Of a stretch of DNA of 12,045 nucleotides, positions 1 through 6,606 are shown piece by piece. This stretch comes from Gammaproteobacteria bacterium (GTDB lineage Bacteria; Pseudomonadota; Gammaproteobacteria; Pseudomonadales; Azotimanducaceae). The notes under the pieces are model-generated. The model ran no database searches and had not been told where the DNA came from. It saw only the letters and a list, made by a program, of their open reading frames with translations. The stretch lies in NCBI GenBank assembly GCA_027293665.1, contig JAPUFN010000277.1, positions 1-12,045 on the forward strand, read 5' to 3'. How positions within the stretch are numbered: the stretch's first letter is position 1; each line of letters starts with the position of its first letter. A program made the position numbers and the translations under genes.

Positions 1-447
1 GCCAATCCGAATAAACTGTTGTACGTAGCTGCATATGCCGAACTGTTGACCGAGGCTAAAAAATACGGCCAGGCGTTGACACTGCTGGAACGCCAACTCG
101 TCCTCAATCCAGACAACCCACCACTGTCAATGCTCTACGCAACCGCGCTGTCCAAAAATGGTGAGTATGAGGTTGCCGAGGTGGTGTTGAAGCGGCAGAG
201 TCGGACCCGCCCTGACGATATCGACGTCTGGTACGATCTCGCCGAAACGGCAGGCAAGGCCGGCAATATCATCGGCGTGCATCGGGCGCGCGCCGAATTC
301 TTTGCCCTGCATGGCGCCTACACCAAGGCAATACAGCACCTTGAGTACGCGCGGCGCCTCGTCAGCCAAACGGATACCCAACTCCACGCCAGGCTCGATC
401 AACGAATCAACGATTTGCGCACCAAACTGAGAATTGCCCAGTCCTGA
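1..447 (+). CDS. bepA: BepA-like M48 metalloprotease, C-terminal TPR part (5' truncated)
   Basis: The reading frame is open from base 1 (A-N-P-N-K-L-L...) and ends at TGA 445-447, so only the last 148 residues are present and the true start lies outside the window. The visible part is all alpha-helical TPR repeats (for example LLERQLVLNPDNP, then a second helix pair around 'DVWYDLAETAGKAGN'). The tail pattern W-x-x-L-A-E-x-x-G-K-x-G-N, then H-x-A-R-A-E-F-x-A-L-x-G with A-I-x-x-L-x-x-A, is the one I know from the C-terminus of E. coli BepA (YfgC). BepA is a periplasmic Zn protease/chaperone that helps assemble and clear LptD and other outer-membrane proteins. The HEXXH protease domain would lie upstream and is not seen, so another TPR protein is possible. 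It converges on nadA with a 54-base gap. Confidence 0.75.
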   Translation, partial: ANPNKLLYVAAYAELLTEAKKYGQALTLLERQLVLNPDNPPLSMLYATALSKNGEYEVAEVVLKRQSRTRPDDIDVWYDLAETAGKAGNIIGVHRARAEFFALHGAYTKAIQHLEYARRLVSQTDTQLHARLDQRINDLRTKLRIAQS

Positions 448-472
448 GGCACGTTCACGCAGGCTTTGCCTT

Positions 473-515
473 AGCCGCGGACTCTTAGCAGCCGCGGGCG
501 CTTAATTAGCCGCGG
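473..515. repeat. Three direct copies of AGCCGCGG in the bepA/nadA convergent gap
   Basis: AGCCGCGG occurs at 473-480, 490-497 and 508-515 (periods 17 and 18), each preceded by a TTAG-like stretch; the last copy lies in the final nadA codons. Each contains the self-complementary CCGCGG, so any two copies can pair. The best pairing is GCCGCGG 491-497 with CCGCGGC 510-516, a 7-bp stem with a 12-base loop. It sits where two convergent transcripts end, so it may act as a bidirectional 3' hairpin, but there is no U-tract, so a classical intrinsic terminator is not supported. Confidence 0.4.
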
Positions 516-1563
516 CGCTTTGAAATTCCAACATCCGCGTCAGCGGCACCATGGCCCTTTCGGCGATCGTCGGATCAACGTGGATTTCATTGGCTGTCAT
601 GACAGCGGTGTCCCGCAGACAGGCCGCGAGGCGGCTGAGCTCGTTCATTGCCATCCACGGGCAATGCGCGCAGCTGCGACAGGTTGCGCCGTCGCCGGCA
701 GTCGGCGCTTCGATGAAGCGTTTGCCGGGATTACGCTGTCGCAGTTTGTGGAAGAGACCGCGATCCGTAGCAACGATGAAGGTCTGCTGAGGCAACTGCG
801 AGGCCGCCTGCAGGATGTGACTCGTGGAGCCAACCGAATCAGCAATATCGATGACTGCGGCGGGTGACTCCGGATGCACAAGCACACCGGCATCGGGATA
901 AAGCGCTTTCATGTCGAACAGCGCTTTTGCTTTGAACTCTTCATGAACCACACAGGCGCCGCTCCACAGCAGCATGTCTGCCCCAGTGCAGGTCTGAATG
1001 TAGTGGCCGAGATGTTTGTCCGGCGCCCAGAGTATTTTCTCATCGCGTGCCGCGAGAGATTCGACGATAGGCAGCGCCACGCTGCTGGTGACTACCCAGT
1101 CCGAGAGCGCTTTTACCCGCGCCGATGTATTCGCATAGACGACCACCGTGCGATCCGGGTTAGCCTGACAGAACGCTTCAAAGGCATCTGGTGGACAGCC
1201 AAGATCCAGCGAACACTGAGCCTCGAGCGTTGGCATGATGACGCGTTTGTCCGGTGAGAGAATCTTCGCTGTTTCACCCATGAAACGAACACCGGCCACC
1301 ACCAGGGTGCCAGCCGTGTGATCCCTGCCGAAGCGAGCCATTTCCAGCGAGTCCGCGACACAGCCGCCGGTTTCCTCGGCGAGATCCTGCACATCACCAT
1401 CGACGTAATAGTGCGCAATCAAAGTTGCACCGCGGTCTTTCAATGCCGTTGCGATCTCGCTTTTCAAGGCGGATACACGCTCACTCGGCAGCACTTCCGT
1501 CACGACGATCGGAACTTCCTCCGGCGAAAGGGTGAAATCTGGTAGGTTTGCTTGTGCGCTCAT
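502..1563 (-). CDS. nadA: Quinolinate synthase NadA
   Basis: NadA condenses iminoaspartate (from NadB) with dihydroxyacetone phosphate to give quinolinate, the second step of de novo NAD synthesis, in the cytoplasm; it needs a [4Fe-4S] cluster. The 353-residue protein has the usual length for proteobacterial NadA. The first domain carries the signature H51-YYVDGDVQDLAEETGG followed by DSLEMAR. The three expected cluster ligands can be placed: C117 (in EAQCSLDLGCP), C204 (WSGACVVHEEF) and C301, the last Cys of a C295-x2-C298-x2-C301 motif as in the E. coli-type enzyme. The ATG at 1561-1563 gives the normal N-terminus, though the preceding Shine-Dalgarno is poor. It is divergent from the GshB-like gene (104-base gap) and converges on bepA. 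No nadB or nadC is in view. Confidence 0.97.
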   Translation of the reverse strand: MSAQANLPDFTLSPEEVPIVVTEVLPSERVSALKSEIATALKDRGATLIAHYYVDGDVQDLAEETGGCVADSLEMARFGRDHTAGTLVVAGVRFMGETAKILSPDKRVIMPTLEAQCSLDLGCPPDAFEAFCQANPDRTVVVYANTSARVKALSDWVVTSSVALPIVESLAARDEKILWAPDKHLGHYIQTCTGADMLLWSGACVVHEEFKAKALFDMKALYPDAGVLVHPESPAAVIDIADSVGSTSHILQAASQLPQQTFIVATDRGLFHKLRQRNPGKRFIEAPTAGDGATCRSCAHCPWMAMNELSRLAACLRDTAVMTANEIHVDPTIAERAMVPLTRMLEFQSAAAN

Positions 1564-1586
1564 GGGACCGGTAAGTTTAACATGCT

Positions 1587-1612
1587 TTGCCTGACGCCAT
1601 TTCGGCAGGCAA
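1587..1612. promoter_or_regulatory. Inverted repeat TTGCCTG-N12-CAGGCAA between divergent genes
   Basis: A perfect 7-bp inverted repeat, TTGCCTG (1587-1593) and CAGGCAA (1606-1612), lies in the 104-base gap between nadA (-) and the GshB-like gene (+). It is 24 bases upstream of the nadA ATG and 55 bases upstream of the GTG of the other gene. Arm spacing (centre to centre 19 bases) would suit a dimeric regulator on one face of DNA, or the transcript could form a 12-base-loop hairpin. It does not resemble the NrtR or NadR operators I know. Function is inferred from position only. Confidence 0.3.
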
Positions 1613-1667
1613 CAGGCGCACCGCGCCGGTCGCGAATGAGAAACCTGCTCCCTACGGATGATGCTAA

Positions 1668-2555
1668 GTGCCCCGGCAACCCGAAATTCTGTTCCTGATC
1701 GGCGATAGCGAGAAAGCCCGCAACGACAACCACATCTGCCTGCCCGCTGCGTTCCGCGGCCTCGGTTGGCAGGTGCACATCGCTGCGCACGAGTCGGTTC
1801 GGATCAGCGCCAACTCTATCGCGCTGCCAGACGTCGAGCCGGATCAGTGCGATCTGATCTGGCTGCTCGGGTTCGGTCGCGCGACAACATTTTTCGATCG
1901 GATGCAACTACTGCGTCAGCTCGAACAGAGTCGCTTTGTCACAACCGTGGATGCGTTGATGTATCTCCATGGCAAGCATCGCTGGCTGCAACACATGCCC
2001 GAAACCCACACCAGCGCAGACCTGCAACATCTGCTCGGGGTGATCAGGCAAGGTGGTGAATGGGTCATCAAACCACCGGCAGGCAGCTATGGCAGGGACA
2101 TTCGCCTCGTGCGCAACGAATCCGAAGCACGCACCGCTCTGCACGAATACTTCCGTGAGACCGACGATGGCTACTGCATGATTCAGCGCTTCCTGCCACA
2201 GATTGCGGAGGGTGAGAAACGCACAATCATTGCAGCAGGCCGTATCATCGGCAGCTACCTGCGAGTGCCCTCAGACGAACTTCTGGCAAACGTCAACGCG
2301 CAAGCAGCCGTGTCCGCAACGTCGCTCACGTCGGCCGAATCAGATCTGGTTAACGCGATTGCCAGGGATCTGACGGAGCTCGGCGCGGGGTTCGCAACCA
2401 TCGACACGGTCTATCCACATTTGATCGAAGTCAACGTCGCCAACCCCGGTGGGCTTGCAACTCTCAGCGCACTGTTGGATCGCGACTGCGCCGCGGCTAC
2501 CGCCGAGGCGCTCATCGATGGACTCAGTGCTGCGTCCGGCCCCACCGGGCACTGA
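1668..2555 (+). CDS. Divergent glutathione synthetase-like ATP-grasp ligase
   Basis: The family joins gamma-glutamylcysteine and glycine with ATP to make glutathione. The C-terminal ATP-grasp half is recognisable: W132-V-I-K135-P-P-A-G-S-Y-G (ATP-binding Lys and small loop), Y169-C-M-I-Q-R-F-L-P-Q-I (E. coli GshB has YCMAQNYLPAI), then E-K-R-T, and Mg ligands D246, E254 and N256 in 'IDTVYPHLIEVNVANPGG'. The N-terminal half departs from GshB: it starts FLIGDSEKARNDNH instead of the D-P-I..DTSF type, lacks the R-x-D-P-P segment, and is shorter (295 against about 315 residues). The Gly/Arg-rich loop following the R-V-P motif is also reduced. The GTG at 1668 directly follows an in-frame TAA (1665-1667), so it is the first possible start. 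Substrate is uncertain; a second GshB or a RimK-like ligase is possible. Confidence 0.75.
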   Translation: MPRQPEILFLIGDSEKARNDNHICLPAAFRGLGWQVHIAAHESVRISANSIALPDVEPDQCDLIWLLGFGRATTFFDRMQLLRQLEQSRFVTTVDALMYLHGKHRWLQHMPETHTSADLQHLLGVIRQGGEWVIKPPAGSYGRDIRLVRNESEARTALHEYFRETDDGYCMIQRFLPQIAEGEKRTIIAAGRIIGSYLRVPSDELLANVNAQAAVSATSLTSAESDLVNAIARDLTELGAGFATIDTVYPHLIEVNVANPGGLATLSALLDRDCAAATAEALIDGLSAASGPTGH

Positions 2556-2565
2556 GGCGCAGCAC
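2527..2565 (+). other. Hairpin spanning the stop codon of the GshB-like gene
   Basis: GTGCTGCG (2527-2534) and CGCAGCAC (2558-2565) form a perfect 8-bp stem around a 23-base loop that contains the TGA stop and a pair of CCGG tetramers (2536-2539 and 2545-2548) able to pair inside it. It could mark the 3' end of the transcript, but no T-run follows, so an intrinsic terminator is only a weak possibility. Confidence 0.25.
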
Positions 2566-2623
2566 CATTCGCCCATCAGACCGCATGCGCAGGGCTGCAC
2601 ACGAGGCGGCGCCGGCAGCTGAC

Positions 2624-2651
2624 TTGCGTTTGTAGAATCCAGCCGTACACT
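2624..2651 (+). promoter_or_regulatory. Possible sigma70-type promoter for the SDR/dehydrogenase operon
   Basis: TTGCGT (2624-2629) and TACACT (2646-2651) are separated by 16 bases and are the best -35/-10 pair I see in the 239-base gap before the SDR gene. Both boxes are only partial matches (3/6 and 4/6). The leader would be about 135 bases and would contain the inverted repeat at 2709-2723. Confidence 0.22.
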
Positions 2652-2708
2652 GATTTGTCCGGTAACCGATTTCGGGCACTCACTCGCCACCGGCTCGCAG
2701 GCATCGGG

Positions 2709-2723
2709 CAGGTGTTGCACCTG
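2709..2723. promoter_or_regulatory. Palindrome CAGGTG-TTG-CACCTG upstream of the operon
   Basis: This is a perfect 15-base palindrome (6-bp arms, 3-base centre), 71 bases upstream of the SDR start codon, in the gap that must hold the promoter of the three-gene operon. Size and symmetry fit a repressor half-site pair of a TetR- or GntR-type regulator, but the sequence matches no operator I recognise and no regulator gene is in the window. As RNA it would be a tight 6-bp hairpin. Confidence 0.35.
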
Positions 2724-2794
2724 GCTCGACAGAACAAACAACAAGTTACACCCACTTAAACCAAACACACTGGGATGAATTCAAGGAGACCACT

Positions 2795-3667
2795 ATGGGA
2801 ATGCTCGATGGTAAAGTTGCGCTGGTTACAGGCGCCGGCGGTGGATTGGGTAGAGCGCACGCGCTGTTGCTCGCGCACGAAGGTGCCAGTGTCGTTGTCA
2901 ACGATCTAGGCGGCGCCCGCGACGGCACAGGAGCAGATGCCTCCATGGCGGATGGCGTGGTTGCGGAAATCAAAGAAGCCGGCGGCAACGCCGTGGCCCA
3001 CTACGGTTCGGTCAGCGACAAAGAAGCCGCACAGGGGATGGTCGAGATTGCGGTAAGCGAATTCGGCAAGCTCGATATTCTCATCGCCAACGCCGGTATT
3101 CTGCGTGACAAGTCGTTCAAAAACATGGATGACGAAATGTGGGACATCGTCCTGGACGTCCACTTGCGCGGTACCTACCTCACCACCAAAGCCGCTTTCG
3201 ATCATATGCTGCAGCGTGGCGAGGGCGGCCGCATCATCATGACCAGCTCAACGTCCGGTCTGCTGGGCAATTTCGGGCAAACCAACTACGGTGCCGCAAA
3301 AGCGGGAATCGCCGGCTTCATGCGTTGCCTGTGGCTGGAAGGCGTCAAGTACGGCATAACCGTCAACGTTCTGGCACCGACCGCGATGTCCAGACTCACC
3401 GAGGACATCCTGCCCGAAGCGCTCCAGGATCGCTTTCCACCCGAAACCGTGTCACCGGCCGTCGTCTGGTTGTGCACTGAAGATGCAAAAGAAGTCAGTG
3501 GCCGGCAATGGCTTGTGGCCGGTAACAGTGTCCAGCTCCTGTCCTGGCAGTTGACTGCCATTGCGGACCGGGATCTGGCGGAGGGGCCCTGGGAGGTTGC
3601 GGAGATCGGCGAGAAGATACTCGCCAGCAAGGAAGGCTGGCCTGCAGTCAATCCGCTGCGCGGATAG
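2795..3667 (+). CDS. SDR, MFE-2/17beta-HSD4-like (3R)-hydroxyacyl-CoA dehydrogenase
   Basis: This 290-residue Rossmann-fold oxidoreductase probably oxidises a 3-hydroxyacyl-CoA to 3-ketoacyl-CoA with NAD+. Motifs in order: T12-G-A-G-G-G-L-G19 (cofactor), D37-L-G-G (NAD preference), N99-A-G101, and the catalytic S152, Y165 and K169. It resembles the first domain of human 17beta-HSD4 through long stretches: NDLGG plus the longer loop that follows, NAGILRD-SF, DVHLRGT, 'GRIIMTSSTSGLLGNFGQ', and the A-P-T-A-x-S-R-L-T segment. The C-terminal 60 residues, beyond a normal SDR of about 250, also follow that family. The hydratase-2 and SCP-2 domains of MFE-2 are absent. A strong AAGGAG (2783-2788) lies 6 bases before the ATG. 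It is the first gene of an operon with two acyl-CoA dehydrogenases (20-base gap). The exact acyl substrate is unknown; steroid-type side chains are a reasonable guess. Confidence 0.88.
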   Translation: MGMLDGKVALVTGAGGGLGRAHALLLAHEGASVVVNDLGGARDGTGADASMADGVVAEIKEAGGNAVAHYGSVSDKEAAQGMVEIAVSEFGKLDILIANAGILRDKSFKNMDDEMWDIVLDVHLRGTYLTTKAAFDHMLQRGEGGRIIMTSSTSGLLGNFGQTNYGAAKAGIAGFMRCLWLEGVKYGITVNVLAPTAMSRLTEDILPEALQDRFPPETVSPAVVWLCTEDAKEVSGRQWLVAGNSVQLLSWQLTAIADRDLAEGPWEVAEIGEKILASKEGWPAVNPLRG

Positions 3668-3687
3668 TTCATGCCAGGAATCAACTC

Positions 3688-4791
3688 ATGAACTTTGGGT
3701 TTACCGAAGAACAGAATCTGCTGCGCGAACAGGTCGCCAGGTTCATGCAGGAAGTCTGCCCCATCTCCAAGGTGCGCGAAGTTGCGCAATCGGCCAATGG
3801 CTTCGACGCCGCTCTGTGGCAACGCGCTGCAGAGCTGGGCTGGCTGGGCCTGACCATTCCGGAGAAACACGGCGGAATTGGACTCAAATGGATTGACCTG
3901 ACGGTCGTGCTGGAAGAATCCGCGCGCGGCCTGAGCCCGCTACCGATAGTTTCTCAAGCGCTGGCAGCAGCCGCAATTCTGCGCTGTGGCACAGCCAGTC
4001 AACAGGCGCAGTGGCTGCCGCCAATGGCGCGAGGCGAAGCAGTCTACACACTGGCGCTTTACGACGATCCCAACTGGATCGACCCGGCAGCCGTCACTCT
4101 GACCGCGAAGCGAACACAGGACGGTATCGTGGTAAATGGTACGAAAGCGTTCGTCTGTGACGCAATGGCAGCGAACTACTACCTGATCGCGGTTCGCGTG
4201 GAGGAAGAACTCGCGCTCACCGCCGTTCCCCGCGACAGCGTCAGCGTCACCGCACAACCATGCATGGATACCACCAAACCCATGGCAAGCGTGCAATTCG
4301 ATGAGGTTAGCCTGCCCGCTGACGCCGTCCTGCCCCTGAGCACGACGGATCTGAGCTATCTGACCGACCTGGGTGCGGTAGCAATCACCGCCGAGATGGT
4401 TGGTGCAGCTGAAGCTGCACTTCACATGACCACCGAATACGCAAAGGATCGCATTCAGTTCGGCAAGCCGATCGGTCGGTACCAGGGGGTGAAACATCGG
4501 TTGGCTGATATCTACGTCGACGTGGAATCGTTCAAATCGCTGCTTTACTTCGCTGCCTGGACAGTAGACGACTCGCCGGACGAACTGCCGCGCGCAATCT
4601 CGCTTGCGAAAGGCTACGCCTCGGATGCCTTTGCGGAAATCGGCATAGATGGCATTGGCCTGCATGGCGCCATCGGCTTCACCGCGGAATACGACATACA
4701 ACTTTATCTGAAACGATCGAAGTGGGCTCGTCCGATGTATGGGGACTCCGACTATCACCTCGATCGGGTAGCCGCGTTGGGAGGCTTGTAG
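3688..4791 (+). CDS. Acyl-CoA dehydrogenase, small (PimD/FadE-like) subunit
   Basis: This FAD-dependent acyl-CoA dehydrogenase fold protein of 367 residues would take part in alpha,beta-desaturation of an acyl-CoA. The N-terminal helical domain starts FTEEQNLLREQV; W52-L-G-L-T-I-P-E-x-H-G-G-I-G is the usual first-domain motif. The C-terminal domain has the FAD-binding R255-I-Q-F-G-K-P-I-G-R-Y-Q266 and a G324-L-H-G-A-I-G-F-T-A-E-Y segment. The middle domain lacks the usual T/S-E-P-x-x-G-S-D; the equivalent region reads L-Y-D-D-P-N-W. The C-terminus lacks the G-G-T-x-x-I-Q-R-N tail, ending GDSDYHLDRVAALGGL. These gaps are filled in the next gene, so the two probably form one enzyme. AGGA at 3676-3679 precedes the ATG by 8 bases. 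The TAG stop shares its G with the next start codon. Confidence 0.9.
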   Translation: MNFGFTEEQNLLREQVARFMQEVCPISKVREVAQSANGFDAALWQRAAELGWLGLTIPEKHGGIGLKWIDLTVVLEESARGLSPLPIVSQALAAAAILRCGTASQQAQWLPPMARGEAVYTLALYDDPNWIDPAAVTLTAKRTQDGIVVNGTKAFVCDAMAANYYLIAVRVEEELALTAVPRDSVSVTAQPCMDTTKPMASVQFDEVSLPADAVLPLSTTDLSYLTDLGAVAITAEMVGAAEAALHMTTEYAKDRIQFGKPIGRYQGVKHRLADIYVDVESFKSLLYFAAWTVDDSPDELPRAISLAKGYASDAFAEIGIDGIGLHGAIGFTAEYDIQLYLKRSKWARPMYGDSDYHLDRVAALGGL

Positions 4792-5951
4792 TGGACTTTG
4801 AATACAGCGACTCAGAAGTTGCGTTCCGGGAAGAAGTCCGCAATTTCCTCCGCGAGAATCTGCCACCGAAGGCCGAGCGTGACCGTAATTTTCTCAGCAC
4901 CTGGCTCGCAGAAGTGCGGGCGCGCGGTTGGGTAGGTTTTTCCTGGCCGAAACAATTCGGCGGCAGCGACGGCGGTCTTATCGAGCAGACCATCCTCAAA
5001 GAGGAAATGGCTCTGGCAAAGGCGCCACCCCTGGGATCCTCCTTCATGGGCCTGGCCTGGGTCGGCCCTGGCATCATGCAATATGGTACTCAGGCGCAGA
5101 AAGAAAGATTCATTCCCGACATTCTCGACAGTAAAGTCACCTGGTGCACCGGCTACTCCGAGCCAAACCATGGCTCGGATCTCGCGTCAATTCAGTGCAA
5201 AGCCGTACGCGACGGCGATCACTACGTTGTGAACGGCCAGAAGACCTGGACTTCCGGTGCGTCCTGGTCGGACTGGATCATCCTGCTCACCCGCACCCGG
5301 TTCGACGCCGACGCGAAACATCAGGGAATCACCTGCCTGCTGGTGCCGATGGATGCAGAAGGCCTGGAAGTGCGACCGATCGAGAATATGGCCGGTGACC
5401 GGCACTTCGCGGAAGTGTTCTTCACGGACGTTAAAGTACCCGTGGACCAGCGACTTGGCGCAGAGGGCGAAGGCTGGAGTGTCACGGTCTCAGCATTGGC
5501 CAACGAACGCTCCAGTATCGGCGAGGTCACTGCGATGTTCGGCAAGCTGGACACGCTCAAAGAGCTCGTTAGGAGCACAACCAAGCAGGGCAAGCCAGCC
5601 ACGCAAGATTTGAAAACGCGGCGCACTCTGGCGATGTTCGAGGCGAAGATCGCCGCGATGAAGTACAACGGCCTTCGCTATCTGACCAAACAGATCAACG
5701 GCGAACCACTTACGAGCGAAACTTCGGTCAACAAGCTCCACCGCGCAAGTCTCGAAATCGAAATGGATGATTTCGCGGTCGAACTCTGTGGCCAGGCCGG
5801 TCTGCAACTGCCCGGTGGCGACAATGCAATACACAATGGGCGTTGGGCGAAAGCGAGCCTGAGTTGGCCCAACGTAGTCATCGGCGGCGGCACTCCGAAC
5901 ATTCAACGCAACATCATCGCCGAACGGTTGCTCGGGCTTCCCAAGGACTGA
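4791..5951 (+). CDS. Acyl-CoA dehydrogenase, large (PimC/FadE-like) subunit
   Basis: The 386-residue product starts DFEYSDSEVAFREEVRNFLRENLP, typical of large subunits of paired acyl-CoA dehydrogenases. I chose the GTG at 4791 because GGGAGG (4779-4784) lies 6 bases before it and homology begins there; an ATG at 4722 in the same frame would add 23 residues lying inside the upstream gene. Visible motifs: W48-V-G-F-S-W-P-K-Q-F-G-G, the FAD/substrate motif G121-Y-S-E-P-N-H-G-S-D130, A237-N-E-R-S-S-I-G and the tail G365-G-G-T-P-N-I-Q-R-N-I-I-A-E-R-L-L-G-L-P. The R-x-x-F-G FAD motif of ordinary homotetramers is missing. E239 sits where I expect the catalytic base of the IVD/FadE26 type; this is my alignment by eye. 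It is translationally coupled to the first subunit by the TAGTG overlap. Confidence 0.92.
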   Translation: MDFEYSDSEVAFREEVRNFLRENLPPKAERDRNFLSTWLAEVRARGWVGFSWPKQFGGSDGGLIEQTILKEEMALAKAPPLGSSFMGLAWVGPGIMQYGTQAQKERFIPDILDSKVTWCTGYSEPNHGSDLASIQCKAVRDGDHYVVNGQKTWTSGASWSDWIILLTRTRFDADAKHQGITCLLVPMDAEGLEVRPIENMAGDRHFAEVFFTDVKVPVDQRLGAEGEGWSVTVSALANERSSIGEVTAMFGKLDTLKELVRSTTKQGKPATQDLKTRRTLAMFEAKIAAMKYNGLRYLTKQINGEPLTSETSVNKLHRASLEIEMDDFAVELCGQAGLQLPGGDNAIHNGRWAKASLSWPNVVIGGGTPNIQRNIIAERLLGLPKD

Positions 5952-6004
5952 CGAAGTCGCTCGAACGCCGCCAGCATCACCCGCCGGTGGTTGAGGCTTG
6001 AAGG

Positions 6005-6595
6005 TTACAGTTTCCAGGGTGGCACGGCGTTCCAGTCAAACGGTTCGATCCCGTCTTCGGTTATGAGGACAACTTCCGCCGACGCCTGACCGTCCTCCAG
6101 GTGCAGAAAACCCAATGTGCCATATTGAGTGTCGTAGTTGTGCGGGTAGGTTGGCGAACCGGGATTGACGCACAACACCCCGTTCACTGATGTGATCTGT
6201 TCACGATGTGTATCGCCTGACACGATGACATCCGGTGTACGTTCCGGGAAAAATCGCTCAATCCAACGCTCCAGCGTGAAATTCGGCGGTCGTTCGGGTA
6301 CCGGCACATAGTGCGTCAGGCCGATCCAGAGCCCTTCCAACTCGAGCAACCAGGCATATCTGACCCGCGGATCCTCAGGCTGCACGGGGCGGCCGCCGCC
6401 ACCGTCTTCGCCGTTACCGCGAGCTGAATAGACAGGCGCCAGTTTTTCCAGTTCATCCAGAACGAAATACTCATGGATGTCCCCTGCATGCAGTATCAGA
6501 TCCACTTCGCTGAACGCATCATAAATCTGCGGCCACAACGTTTTGCGCGCTTCAGGCAGATGCGTGTCAGATATCAAACCAATGTTCAACGCCAT
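6005..6595 (-). CDS. YfcE/MJ0936-type metallophosphoesterase
   Basis: This small cytoplasmic calcineurin-like phosphoesterase has 196 residues; the family runs about 160-200 and hydrolyses phosphodiesters in vitro, with no agreed physiological substrate. Metal motifs: D10-T-H12 (LISDTH), H36-A-G-D39, R59-G-N61 (ARGNGE), T94-H95 (GLTH), and S126-G-D-T-H130, followed by N144-P-G-S. The last metal motif is normally G-H-T-H; here the first His is replaced by Asp128. A glycine-rich insert (GEDGGGG, 62-68) follows the conserved Asn. It lies 11 bases after the exported protein gene on the same strand, probably co-transcribed, and converges on the dehydrogenase operon with a 53-base gap. The Shine-Dalgarno is weak. 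Confidence 0.88.
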   Translation of the reverse strand: MALNIGLISDTHLPEARKTLWPQIYDAFSEVDLILHAGDIHEYFVLDELEKLAPVYSARGNGEDGGGGRPVQPEDPRVRYAWLLELEGLWIGLTHYVPVPERPPNFTLERWIERFFPERTPDVIVSGDTHREQITSVNGVLCVNPGSPTYPHNYDTQYGTLGFLHLEDGQASAEVVLITEDGIEPFDWNAVPPWKL

Positions 6596-6606
6596 GAGTT
6601 GCTACA

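Noticed and set aside
1574..1582. Extended -10-like TGTTAAACT on the - strand before nadA
   Set aside because: Only 4 of 6 bases match in the hexamer, no -35 is seen, and the transcript would start about 4 bases before the ATG.
4722..4790. Upstream ATG start for the second acyl-CoA dehydrogenase
   Set aside because: The 23 added residues lie within the first subunit gene and are unlike the family; GTG 4791 has a GGGAGG site 6 bases before it.
3940..4866. 308-codon open frame on the - strand
   Set aside because: It lies antisense to the first acyl-CoA dehydrogenase, has an odd Cys/His/Arg-rich composition and no recognisable domain; it is a shadow of a G+C-rich gene.
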